Assembly: GCA_025057115.1 (NCBI GenBank)
Contig: JANWWZ010000014.1
Location: 19,889 to 83,888, forward strand
DNA length: 64,000 nucleotides
Source: Bernardetiaceae bacterium
Lineage (GTDB): Bacteria; Bacteroidota; Bacteroidia; Cytophagales; Thermoflexibacteraceae
Direction of reading: 5' to 3'
Shown: positions 19,292 through 28,043 of the stretch, one piece after another
Layout of the letters: each line of letters starts with the position of its first letter
Position numbering within the stretch: position 1 is the stretch's first letter
Notes under the pieces: generated by a model
What the model was told of the DNA's origin: nothing
Databases searched by the model: none
Seen by the model: only the letters and a program-made list of their open reading frames with translations
Translations under genes and position numbers: made by a program

Positions 19292-20650
19292 TTACAATGC
19301 TTTTGTTTTTCCAGGAATGGCAATAGGATAAAAACCCTCTGCATCAGGCAGGCTTTTGGGAAGAGCATCCCATGCCAGGCGCTCGGGCATTAGATTGAGA
19401 TTAGAGTGAAGGGCTTCTTGCCAAGTAACAACTTGACCAGAATAAGTAGCCATGCGCCCCATAATGGCTGTTAAGGTACTTTTGGCGCCAAATTCTGCAT
19501 CTTGGAAACGAAAATCACCTTTTGCAACCGCTTCAAATAGCAAGTCAATCTCCAGTTGATAGGGATTAGGTTCGTTGCCTTTTCGTTGATAGTTCCAAAT
19601 TGTTTTGCCCTTTAAGTCAGTAATTACTCTTCCGTCGTGGGTAGTGGCCCGTCCTTTAGTGCCGATGAGTGTTTCAGAAACGCGGCTCATGGTGCCAGGC
19701 ATATGGCGACATTGACTATTGAGAATCGTACCATCGGCATACTCAAATTCTACGTAATGGTGGTCAAAAATTTCGCCAAATTGTTTTCCTGTTCGCACTT
19801 GGCGCCCTCCCATACCCTGAGCGCGAATAGGATAGGCATTTTTAGCCCAATTAAATACATCGATGTTGTGAATGTGCTGCTCTACGATGTGGTCCCCGCA
19901 AAGCCAGTTAAAGTAATACCAGTTGCGCATTTGGTATTCCATCTCGGTCCAATGGGGTTGGCGCTCTACTACCCAGACTCCATCGCTATGCCAATACACT
20001 TGCCCAGCGATAATTTCTCCTATTTGTCCTCCTTGAAGGCGCTTAATAAGTTCTTGATAACTTACATCGTAGCGGCGTTGCAAGCCTACTACTACATTGA
20101 GCTTTTTCTGTTTGGCTAATTCCGCCGCTTGCAGTACTTGCCGTACACCTGGAGCATCAGTGGCTACGGGCTTTTCCATAAATACGTGCTTGCCAGCTTT
20201 GATACACGCTTCAAAGTGTTGAGGACGAAAGCCAGGAGGAGTAGCAAGCAAGACCACATCAGCCAGCTCAATAGCCTTTTGGTAGGCGTCAAAACCTACA
20301 AAACGGCGTTCTGGCGGCACCTCCACTTTGTGAGCTACGCTTACCTCTACCCCGCTCCAATCTTTAAACTTATTGGCTGTCAAGGCTTTGTAAGATTCTT
20401 CTATTCGATCAGCGAAAGCATCTGCCATCGCTACCAGCTTGGTGCGGGGCTTAACAGAGAGGGCTTGCGCCGCCGCTCCCGTTCCCCTACTGCCGCAGCC
20501 TACTAGTGCCACTTTGATGGTATCGTCTTGGTAGCGCGCATATGCTCCAAAAGGCATTCCTACCACTGCAACGCCTGCCGAAACGATAGCAGAGGTTTTA
20601 ATAAACGAACGACGGTCTATCAACTCATCTTCTTTCTGGGTGGTTTCCAT
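19292..20650 (-). CDS. Tat-exported Gfo/Idh/MocA family oxidoreductase
   Basis: I choose the ATG at 20650 (452 residues) since a longer frame to 20758 has no good N-terminus and would include the -7 box at 20677-20684. The N-terminus has a twin-arginine signal (RRSFIK at 13-18 followed by a hydrophobic segment), so the folded protein is exported with its NAD(P) cofactor. The Rossmann motif is VALVGCGSRGTG at 48-59 and the family's EKPVATD motif follows. Family members oxidise or reduce sugars, inositols and similar compounds; Tat-exported members are common in Bacteroidota and Planctomycetota and include glycosidase-type activities. The substrate cannot be told. It is directly followed (two bases) by the AlkB gene, an unusual partner. 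Confidence 0.88.
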   Translation of the reverse strand: METTQKEDELIDRRSFIKTSAIVSAGVAVVGMPFGAYARYQDDTIKVALVGCGSRGTGAAAQALSVKPRTKLVAMADAFADRIEESYKALTANKFKDWSGVEVSVAHKVEVPPERRFVGFDAYQKAIELADVVLLATPPGFRPQHFEACIKAGKHVFMEKPVATDAPGVRQVLQAAELAKQKKLNVVVGLQRRYDVSYQELIKRLQGGQIGEIIAGQVYWHSDGVWVVERQPHWTEMEYQMRNWYYFNWLCGDHIVEQHIHNIDVFNWAKNAYPIRAQGMGGRQVRTGKQFGEIFDHHYVEFEYADGTILNSQCRHMPGTMSRVSETLIGTKGRATTHDGRVITDLKGKTIWNYQRKGNEPNPYQLEIDLLFEAVAKGDFRFQDAEFGAKSTLTAIMGRMATYSGQVVTWQEALHSNLNLMPERLAWDALPKSLPDAEGFYPIAIPGKTKAL

Positions 20651-20676
20651 TTTCTGCAAGTAAATGATATGGTAAA

Positions 20677-20684
20677 CAAATTTA
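20677..20684 (-). promoter_or_regulatory. -7 box (TAAATTTG) before the Gfo/Idh/MocA - alkB pair
   Basis: Fits TAnnTTTG on the minus strand, 27 bases upstream of the ATG at 20650. It supports the shorter start. No -33 TTG at standard spacing. Confidence 0.35.
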
Positions 20685-20740
20685 CAATTTTTGTTAATGT
20701 TATCCTTTTGGTTTACAGCAAATTCTAAGAAAAAGCTGCC

Positions 20741-20748
20741 TAACTTTG
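20741..20748 (+). promoter_or_regulatory. -7 box (TAACTTTG) before the methyltransferase gene
   Basis: Perfect TAnnTTTG match 28 bases upstream of the ATG at 20777. No clear -33 element. Confidence 0.4.
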
Positions 20749-20776
20749 CCTGCTGCAAGCAATAGATGCAAAAACT

Positions 20777-21550
20777 ATGTTCAAAACTTCTGAAGTAACC
20801 TCCTACGAAATTCCCAGCGATAACGTACTCAACAACCGCTTATTTTTTGCCTACAAAAAGGCTGCAGAGCTGGTGCAAGGCAATTTGCTGGAAATAGGCT
20901 GCGGTACAGGCAAAGGCTTAACCGTTTTTGCAGAGCGATGCAAACACTACACTGCAGTGGATAAAAATAAAAAACTTCTCCAACACCTGGCGGGTTTGTA
21001 TCCCCGTTTTACTTTCATCAATTGCTTGGTACCCCCTTTGAAAGGTCTGGCAGACAATAGTTTTGATACAGTAGTAGGTCTCCAAGTCATTGAACACATC
21101 AAAGACGATCATTACTTTCTGCAAGAAGTTCGCCGCGTACTCAAGCCCAATGGCAAGGCTATTTTTACTACTCCTAACGTCAACTTTACCCTTTCGCGCA
21201 ATCCATGGCATGTGAGAGAATACACTCCCGAACAACTCAGAACACTACTAGAAGAACATTTTCCTGGCAAAGTACAATTGATGGGCATCAAAGGCAGCCA
21301 AGCAGTAATGAAATACCACGAGCAAAACCGCATTTCAGTGCAGCGGATCATGCGATGGGATGTCTTTGACCTACAACATCGGTTGCCGCGCAAATTACTC
21401 CAAATACCTTATGAGATACTCAATCGCATCAATCGCAACCGACTCATGCAACAAGATAGCGAACTGGTGAGCAATATTACCCTACAAGATTTTTCACTCC
21501 ACTACGACCTAAACCAGTGTTTGGATTTGTTTGCTATCGTAAGCAAGTAA
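20777..21550 (+). CDS. Class I SAM-dependent methyltransferase (Methyltransf_11/UbiE-like)
   Basis: The 257-residue protein has SAM motif I as LLEIGCGTGKGL (about 37-48), an acidic residue in TAVDKN, motif II VVGLQVIEHIKDD, and motif III VRRVLKPNGKAIFTTPN. This is the pattern of small-molecule or lipid/glycan methyltransferases of the Methyltransf_11 group. The C-terminal ~80 residues are basic and rich in Asn/Arg (LNRINRNRLMQQ) and do not match a known domain. Cytoplasmic. It is a single gene, divergent from the Gfo/Idh/MocA gene and convergent with a receptor gene, so context does not suggest a substrate. Confidence 0.82.
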   Translation: MFKTSEVTSYEIPSDNVLNNRLFFAYKKAAELVQGNLLEIGCGTGKGLTVFAERCKHYTAVDKNKKLLQHLAGLYPRFTFINCLVPPLKGLADNSFDTVVGLQVIEHIKDDHYFLQEVRRVLKPNGKAIFTTPNVNFTLSRNPWHVREYTPEQLRTLLEEHFPGKVQLMGIKGSQAVMKYHEQNRISVQRIMRWDVFDLQHRLPRKLLQIPYEILNRINRNRLMQQDSELVSNITLQDFSLHYDLNQCLDLFAIVSK

Positions 21551-21577
21551 ACAACCTTTAAAGGAATTGTATGAAAA

Positions 21578-21614
21578 GAAAAACACCTGACAAGCATGTT
21601 ACTTGGTCAGGTGT
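21578..21614 (-). terminator. Intrinsic terminator between convergent genes, oriented for the TonB receptor
   Basis: ACACCTGA-C-AAG at 21583-21594 pairs with CTTGGTCAGGTGT at 21602-21614 with one bulged base and a seven-base loop. Read on the minus strand the stem is followed by TTTTTCTTTTC, a good T-tract for the receptor gene ending at 21654. On the plus strand the T-tract is weak, so it may act in both directions but mainly leftward. Confidence 0.75.
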
Positions 21615-21653
21615 GTATTGGTTTCAAGTCAATAAAGTCGAACAAGGAAGCTT

Positions 21654-24600
21654 TTAGTTGAGGAACTCGTCAAAGGTAACTTGTAGGTAGTAAATAGCTC
21701 CCACAGAAGGATTACCCCATGCTTGCGTAAAACTGCGATTGAGCAAGTTGCTGCCACCCAATTTGATAATTGACTTAATAGAAGGTACTTTCAGACTTAC
21801 CTGGGCATCCAAAGTGCTGTAGGCAGGTACTATGCTTTGTCCTGCTGCTCTAATATTGGGACCTACAAAAGAACTTTGCCAAACAAATTCATCCTGCCAG
21901 CGGTAATTGACGCTAAAGCTCACGTTCTTAATCCAATTGCGGTTGGAAAGGGACAGATTGTAGCGATAGCGCGGCGTGTTGAAGAAAGTTTCAAAGCCTG
22001 CAGGGAGTTTATTTGTGTTAAGCAAGTCATTATAAGACACATTGCCGCCTACGGTAAACCCTTTAGGCAATGCGTAATCAATACCTATTCCCCATCCATG
22101 ACTGGTAAGTACTTCTTCACTATTGATAGGGAAGCTATATACATTGCGCGTATTGGCACTGAGCAAAGTGAGGGGAGGAGCGCCAGCAGGTAGCGGATCG
22201 CGAGATTGCACTACTATCATACCGCCGTCGAAGTTCAAAAGGGCGCTGCGGTAATAGTAGGCATCTATAGAAAGTTTGTTCTTAATCAAACTCTTGTAGC
22301 CTATCTCAAAGGAACGAATGCGCTCTGGTTTCCATTCGCGGAACTGGAACACTTGCAACAGTTGTCTTGCTTGGGGTTCTGGAACGCCGCGCTGCAAAGC
22401 CGCTCCGTATTCTTGTACGGACCGCAATGTATAGACGGGGTTGTTGATCATGTTATACCGCTCGCGGAACAAGGGCAAGCCACCCAGCAAACGCGCCTGA
22501 GGAGTAAGCAAATCGATGTACTGGTTTTGCGTAGTAGGAATGCGGAAACCTGTTTGATAAGAAGCTCGGAAGTTGTGGTCTTTTGCCACTGTTAGCACAG
22601 CAGAAGCGCGCGGGTTTACTTGCCCTTTGAAGTTTTGGTTTTTATCATATCGCACAGAACCTGTTAGCTTTAAACGGTCTTCGAAGAGTTTTTTAGAAGC
22701 CTGGACAAATCCACCAAACTCGTTGATGTTGAACTCACTGCCGTCATCTCGGCGGGCAAATAGCGTACCTTCCGAGTTAAGGGCATAAACCCGATAGTTA
22801 GCCCCTAGAATGATTTCAGCAAATTTGATTTGATTGGACAAGTTGTACATGCCTTCAAAGTGATACAGGCTAGTTCTGTCTTTAAACTTGGCTCCTACTT
22901 CGCCTCTGCTCAAGTTGCCAGGGATTGGTCGGCTGCGGACTGCTTCTGAAGCGCGGTCAAATTCAGCACTGCCAGGAAGAAAGCGACCTTGATCGGCAAT
23001 GGCGCGCGCTTGCTGGTGGAAAGTAGCAAAACCAGCTTGGGCAGCGGCAGCAGCAGCAGCTACAGCAGCGCTTTGGGAGAGTCCTTGTCCTAAAGCACCT
23101 GCAAAAGCGGTAGCGTAAGTAGTCAGCGCCCGCTCTGCAAAAGCGCCAAAGTATTGCGGAAACCACGTAGTGCTAGGCTTCCATGCTTCGTTGATGCCAT
23201 TTGCTAATGTTCCAATTGCATATGACTGGCCAGAGTTTTCCTGCGTAGTATAGGCGCGCAAGTAGAAATTAGAACCGCGCAGTTCCGCTTTGTACTGCGA
23301 TAGAATGAAATTGCTCAGCGAATAGCGGTCAGCGCCTGTGTAAACAGTGGTACCTGTTCCTACATTTGCCTGCAAAATAGCTTCTATTTTTTCATTAAGG
23401 CGATAGTGCACGGCGCTGTTAAACTTAATGCTTTTGGTGGTGTAGTCTGCTAAATCGCGCTCGTTGTAGCCTGTACGAGAGACAAATACGTTGGGAATAA
23501 TAGCTTGAAAAATCTGCTGGGCAGTTTGTCCAGTCAGTTGGGTAAGGGAAGCTCCTCCAATTCCGGGCAGTCCTGTGGGGTAGCGGAAAGAGGCAATAGC
23601 TCCTAAAAAGGCAGAAGTACCCCCAGCTCCCGTTCCTGGTTGTCCATTGGCAAACAGGGATGTAAACATGTTTACGCTATTTTCATCCCCATAGACATTT
23701 ACCCCATTATAACCAGGATTATTGGTGCGATTGCCTGTTTGCGCGGTAAATCCATTGAGCAGACTTTGGTCGCGTATGTCTGTAGCTTGCCAGTCATTGG
23801 CTTGCAAAAAGCCGACATTAATTTTGAAAGCTACCTTGTCATTAAAGGACTTCGCATAGCGAATCGCTGCATCGATCATTCCCGTAGCTCCTAGAGGATC
23901 ATCTACTGTACCAGGCTTGCGGCGGTTTTTTTCATTCATCAATCCTGCCCGTACGTATGCACTTGCGCCTTGATATTGAAAAGGACTTTTTGAGTTCATC
24001 AGCAAAATGCCATTAATTGCGTTAGGTCCATAGAGAGCAGAGGCGGCCCCTGGAAGTAGCTCTAAGGTTTCTAGGTCTAACTCCGAAATACCCACAATGT
24101 TACCTACGGGAAAGTTGAGTCCTGGAGCTTGGTTATCCATGCCGTCGATCAGTTGCACCACGCGCACATTTCCATTTGCGTTAAAACCGCGGGTGTTGAA
24201 AGAGCGGAAAGTGAGGCTTTGAGTGCTCATCTCCACCCCTTTCAAATTTTGCAAGGCATCGTAAAAATTCGCAGCAGGCGTTTCGCGGATTTGTTTAATG
24301 TCCATCCTTTCTACGGTAACGGGAGATTTCAGCACGCTTTCTTCCACTCTAGAAGCGGATACTACCACCTCTTGACCTATAATAGTTTGTTCTTCCAGTG
24401 CAATTTCCAAATTCATTCCTTCAGAAGTAACTTCTACCTCTTTGCTTTGATAGCCTACAATAGATATTTGCAGGGTAAAAGGCGGGGCAGAGTTCACTTT
24501 TAAGGTAAAATTGCCTTTGTTGTCGGTAATTGTACCCACTACGCGGTCTTTTACTTTGATATTAACCCCTGCAAGGGCTTCTTTTGTAACCGCATCAGTT

Positions 24601-24701
24601 ACTTTGCCGCTTACAGTAGTTTGGGCAATAGCCTGAAGAGCTAGTAGCAGGGAGCCTAGCACGCAAAAGAGCTGTCTAGAGAGTGTTGTTATCATTTTCA
24701 T
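21654..24701 (-). CDS. TonB-dependent receptor with CarboxypepD-like N-terminal domain
   Basis: I choose the ATG at 24701 (1015 residues; an ATG at 24731 would add ten) because it begins a compact signal peptide ending LLLALQAIAQ. A carboxypeptidase-regulatory-like domain follows (TVSGKVTDAVTKEALAGVNI), then a plug domain (NFYDALQNLKGVEM, and RGFNANGNVRVVQLIDGMDN) and a ~750-residue 22-strand barrel ending in an aromatic strand (YLQVTFDEF). It imports an unknown ligand across the outer membrane using TonB energy. No SusD-type lipoprotein follows, so it is not a typical SusC pair. A run of alanines (about residues 550-562) lies in an extracellular-loop region. A terminator lies just downstream. 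Confidence 0.92.
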   Translation of the reverse strand: MKMITTLSRQLFCVLGSLLLALQAIAQTTVSGKVTDAVTKEALAGVNIKVKDRVVGTITDNKGNFTLKVNSAPPFTLQISIVGYQSKEVEVTSEGMNLEIALEEQTIIGQEVVVSASRVEESVLKSPVTVERMDIKQIRETPAANFYDALQNLKGVEMSTQSLTFRSFNTRGFNANGNVRVVQLIDGMDNQAPGLNFPVGNIVGISELDLETLELLPGAASALYGPNAINGILLMNSKSPFQYQGASAYVRAGLMNEKNRRKPGTVDDPLGATGMIDAAIRYAKSFNDKVAFKINVGFLQANDWQATDIRDQSLLNGFTAQTGNRTNNPGYNGVNVYGDENSVNMFTSLFANGQPGTGAGGTSAFLGAIASFRYPTGLPGIGGASLTQLTGQTAQQIFQAIIPNVFVSRTGYNERDLADYTTKSIKFNSAVHYRLNEKIEAILQANVGTGTTVYTGADRYSLSNFILSQYKAELRGSNFYLRAYTTQENSGQSYAIGTLANGINEAWKPSTTWFPQYFGAFAERALTTYATAFAGALGQGLSQSAAVAAAAAAAQAGFATFHQQARAIADQGRFLPGSAEFDRASEAVRSRPIPGNLSRGEVGAKFKDRTSLYHFEGMYNLSNQIKFAEIILGANYRVYALNSEGTLFARRDDGSEFNINEFGGFVQASKKLFEDRLKLTGSVRYDKNQNFKGQVNPRASAVLTVAKDHNFRASYQTGFRIPTTQNQYIDLLTPQARLLGGLPLFRERYNMINNPVYTLRSVQEYGAALQRGVPEPQARQLLQVFQFREWKPERIRSFEIGYKSLIKNKLSIDAYYYRSALLNFDGGMIVVQSRDPLPAGAPPLTLLSANTRNVYSFPINSEEVLTSHGWGIGIDYALPKGFTVGGNVSYNDLLNTNKLPAGFETFFNTPRYRYNLSLSNRNWIKNVSFSVNYRWQDEFVWQSSFVGPNIRAAGQSIVPAYSTLDAQVSLKVPSIKSIIKLGGSNLLNRSFTQAWGNPSVGAIYYLQVTFDEFLN

Positions 24702-24777
24702 GAGCGTTTGAGTGAATAGGTTGCGTCTCAATTTTAGCAGAATTTAGCTAAACTAACAAAATACTAGTAAATTTCGC

Positions 24778-27774
24778 ATGATGCCCATGGCAGCATTTCT
24801 TGAACAAGTCGCTTCCAACTTACTGAGCAAGCTAACAAGTAAAGATCAATGGGAAGAATTTGCTTCGTGGCGATTGGTACTTCCCACGCGGCGCGCATGC
24901 CTTTACATGAAATACTACCTTGCCAACATAGCGCCTCATACCTTTCTTGCCCCTGAAATCATTGCTGCAGATGATTTTATTGCCCGCATCGTAGGGCTTA
25001 CTATTGCCGACGAGGTAGCTCTACTGTTTGATTTGTATGAAAGCTACCGCCTTTTCGACCCTGACCCTAAACACAACCTAGACCGATTTGCCCCGCTAGG
25101 TAGTGCTATTTTGAAAGATTTTGATTTGATTGACAAAAACATGGTAAACGCTGCCGAACTTTTTGACTACGTAGAGGAAGCCAAAGCCATTGAACGCTGG
25201 GCAGAGGAATTAGGTCAGGAGGCAGCAGTTATCCAAGCAAGCATCGGAGCCAACAGTGGCCTAAGTGCTTACTATCAATTTTGGAAGTACCTCAAACACA
25301 CTTATTTCCACTTTCGCAATAAACTCTTGCAAAAAAGAGCTGCTTATTTGGGGATGGCTTACCGCCTCCTAGCTGAAAACACGGCTCGCATCGCCCAACA
25401 ACAGGGCTTTACGAAAATTTTTTTCATCGGCTTCAATCAGTTTTCTGCCTCAGAGTTGCAAATTTTCAAAGGATTTCACCAGTTAGGCATTGCTGAGTTT
25501 TTTTGGGATACTGACCAGTTCTACATCACCAAGCAGCCGAGCCACGAAGCAGGTTTCTTTTTGCGCCAATTGCAAAAGCAAGGTTTGATTCCTCTGGATT
25601 ACACCTGGGGCAATTCCCTCTGCACTGAAAAAAAGAAAATAGAAGCCATTGCAGTTAGCAACAAAGTTACCCAAGCAAAGCTAGCCGGCCAGTTGCTCAG
25701 CCATGCCATCACAGAGCGAATCCATCAAAGCAAATCCGTTGCGGAAGGCATTTCCCAATTTAAAAAGTCCGTCAATGTGGTGGGCATTTTACTGCCTGAT
25801 GAAAGCATGCTCATCCCTTTGCTTTACTCTTTGCCCACAGTAAAGATAGACAGCACCGAACTGCCTGCTAAAGAATATCTCAACCTCACCATGGGGCTTT
25901 CTATCGAGAAAACGCCTCTTTTTACTCTTGTTGATAATCTTTTCAACATGCAGGCAAATTTTTCAACCGACGAACATGGTCAAAAGCTGGTATACTTTCG
26001 CGATATCCTCAAAATCTTGCGACACCCTTACTTGCAGTACTCCACTCGTTACGCCCAAGATTACGACAAGATACAAGAACACATCATTTACATTCAAAAG
26101 GAAAATCTGGTGTACGTGCCTTTGGAAACTTTGCAAGAATGGGGCAAAGAAACCAGTTTCTACCACGTGGTATTTCGCCACTGGAACAATAGCGCTGACC
26201 AAGCCTTGCAAGCTCTTTTCGACCTTTGCAAAATCCTTTCAGAACTCTTCGACGACCAACACAATGTCCTGGAAAATGAATTTCTGCTGCAATTTTTCAT
26301 GCTGCTCAAGCGCATAGAAAGCGTGCTGGGTCAGTACAGGTACCAAATCAATGTGCGCACCTTGCAGCAGTTTCTCTATGAGACCATTCATACCACTCTT
26401 GTGCCTTTTACTGGCGAGCCGCTTAGCCCTTTGCAAATCATGGGAATGCTCGAAAGCCGTACCCTAGACTTTGAACGCCTCATTATCCTTTCATGCAACG
26501 AAGGCATCATGCCCAAAGGAAAGCAATACGGTTCAGTTATTCCGATGGATATACGCAAGCGCTTCGGCATTCCTACTCATACGGAAAACGATGCTACTTA
26601 TGCCTATACGTTCTATCGCTTGTTGCATCGTGCTCGAGATATCACCTTAATCTACGTAGATGCTGTAGGAGGGCAAGGTATCAACACTGCTGAAAAAAGC
26701 CGTTACATTACTCAAATAGAAGCTGAACTTGCTCCCTTGCCTAATATTACTTTTCATCACTACCGATTACAACTTCGCTTGCCTGAGAAACATCAACCCT
26801 TAGTGCAGGTAGAGAAAACTCCAGAAACTTTAGCCATGACGCGCCAATATCTTTCTCAAGGCATCACTCCTTCGGCTATTAACCTTTACATTGAAAATCC
26901 CCTAGCATTTTTCCAGCGCTATGTATTAGGTCTGGAAGAAGCGCAAGAAATAGAAGAAGAGATAATGGATCACACCTTTGGCGCTATCGTGCACCGAGTC
27001 CTTGAACAATTCTTAAAACGACATGAAAGGAAACTCCTTACAGCAGAAGAGATCGCCAGCATAACAGCAGAATATCCGCTCATAGAAAAACTTTTAGAAG
27101 AATCCATCGTAGCCATTAAAGGCGGCATTGTTACCCACAAAGGCAAAAATTACTTGCTTAAACGCATTGCCAGCTGGCTCATTCAACGCTTTTTAGAAGG
27201 CGAACAAGCAAAAGCACCTCTTTACCTGCTGGCGCAAGAAACCCTTATGACCGCTTCCTTGAGCATTAAAATTGCCGATCACCAACCTCCGGTAGAGGTC
27301 CTTCTAAAAGGAAAAGCCGATAGAATTGACATTTGCGACCATCAACTGCGCATTGTAGACTACAAAACTGGTGCCTTGGGTTATCAAAGCCTGACAGCTC
27401 CGAGTTTGATTCACTCACCTTTAGACCCCGACAAGGGCAAAATTGTGCAGCTAATGTTATACAAATATCTCTTTGTCCGCCTGATGCAGACCCCAGAGGG
27501 CAAGAGAAAAATGAATGAGGCTATTGAGTATGTAGAAAATTTCAACATAGTTTCTGGTTTTTACTTCTTCCGATACCTTACCGAAGGGTTTCAGGCTTAC
27601 AGCCTTGGAGATGAGCCCAAAAATGCCGTTGAGTTCATTCAATATGTAGAAGAATTTTTGCGCCAACTCATTGGCGAAATGCTAGACCCTGCCGTGCCCT
27701 TTGCTCCGCGTTCCTTGATTGGCGTTCCTGACCAAGCGCTTGAAGTTAATCAAGAAACGGAAGCAGAAGATTAA
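24778..27774 (+). CDS. AddB-like PD-(D/E)XK nuclease family protein
   Basis: The 998-residue protein resembles AddB/RexB-type proteins: an N-terminal region built like a UvrD-type helicase but degenerate (LVLPTRRACLYMKYYLA near the start), a middle region including RTLDFERLIILSCNEGIMP, and a C-terminal PD-(D/E)XK nuclease. In the nuclease, GAIVHRVLEQFL begins at about 734 and the catalytic residues are in GKADRID (about 845) and VDYKTG (DYK at 861-863). Such proteins pair with AddA helicase-nucleases in double-strand break repair. No AddA gene is adjacent. The four cysteines of an AddB iron-sulphur cluster are not apparent. It is divergent from the TonB receptor with under 80 bases between starts. 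Confidence 0.82.
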   Translation: MMPMAAFLEQVASNLLSKLTSKDQWEEFASWRLVLPTRRACLYMKYYLANIAPHTFLAPEIIAADDFIARIVGLTIADEVALLFDLYESYRLFDPDPKHNLDRFAPLGSAILKDFDLIDKNMVNAAELFDYVEEAKAIERWAEELGQEAAVIQASIGANSGLSAYYQFWKYLKHTYFHFRNKLLQKRAAYLGMAYRLLAENTARIAQQQGFTKIFFIGFNQFSASELQIFKGFHQLGIAEFFWDTDQFYITKQPSHEAGFFLRQLQKQGLIPLDYTWGNSLCTEKKKIEAIAVSNKVTQAKLAGQLLSHAITERIHQSKSVAEGISQFKKSVNVVGILLPDESMLIPLLYSLPTVKIDSTELPAKEYLNLTMGLSIEKTPLFTLVDNLFNMQANFSTDEHGQKLVYFRDILKILRHPYLQYSTRYAQDYDKIQEHIIYIQKENLVYVPLETLQEWGKETSFYHVVFRHWNNSADQALQALFDLCKILSELFDDQHNVLENEFLLQFFMLLKRIESVLGQYRYQINVRTLQQFLYETIHTTLVPFTGEPLSPLQIMGMLESRTLDFERLIILSCNEGIMPKGKQYGSVIPMDIRKRFGIPTHTENDATYAYTFYRLLHRARDITLIYVDAVGGQGINTAEKSRYITQIEAELAPLPNITFHHYRLQLRLPEKHQPLVQVEKTPETLAMTRQYLSQGITPSAINLYIENPLAFFQRYVLGLEEAQEIEEEIMDHTFGAIVHRVLEQFLKRHERKLLTAEEIASITAEYPLIEKLLEESIVAIKGGIVTHKGKNYLLKRIASWLIQRFLEGEQAKAPLYLLAQETLMTASLSIKIADHQPPVEVLLKGKADRIDICDHQLRIVDYKTGALGYQSLTAPSLIHSPLDPDKGKIVQLMLYKYLFVRLMQTPEGKRKMNEAIEYVENFNIVSGFYFFRYLTEGFQAYSLGDEPKNAVEFIQYVEEFLRQLIGEMLDPAVPFAPRSLIGVPDQALEVNQETEAED

Positions 27775-27822
27775 GCCCAATGCACTTTGATATAGCCAAA
27801 CTTTTAAAAGTAATAGCAACAG

Positions 27823-28016
27823 CTAACACCCAAGTGATAAAAACCTAGATTCAAGGCAAGCTTTAAGAAAGTTGGATAAAAAAAGAGGAATCAGCTAGTG
27901 TTAGGAACTCAACCTGCCAGCCGCATATGGTGGTGATGAAAGAACTCTCCTCTCCGCTGTTGCGTTGACCAAATTGGCTTTCGTGAACATGAATTTAGTT
28001 AGAAAAGCCGCGGAGA
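27823..28016. repeat. Two inverted-repeat structures in the gap between the nuclease and kdsA genes
   Basis: CTAACAC at 27823-27829 is complementary to GTGTTAG at 27898-27904. Further on, TCTCCGC at 27951-27957 is complementary to GCGGAGA at 28010-28016, with GGCTTT and AAAGCC pairing just inside. No gene is visible in 27775-28043. The sequences may form a folded RNA or a weak terminator between the convergent genes. Confidence 0.35.
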
Positions 28017-28043
28017 TCTAACTAGTCAGTAAAATCTTTGGAA

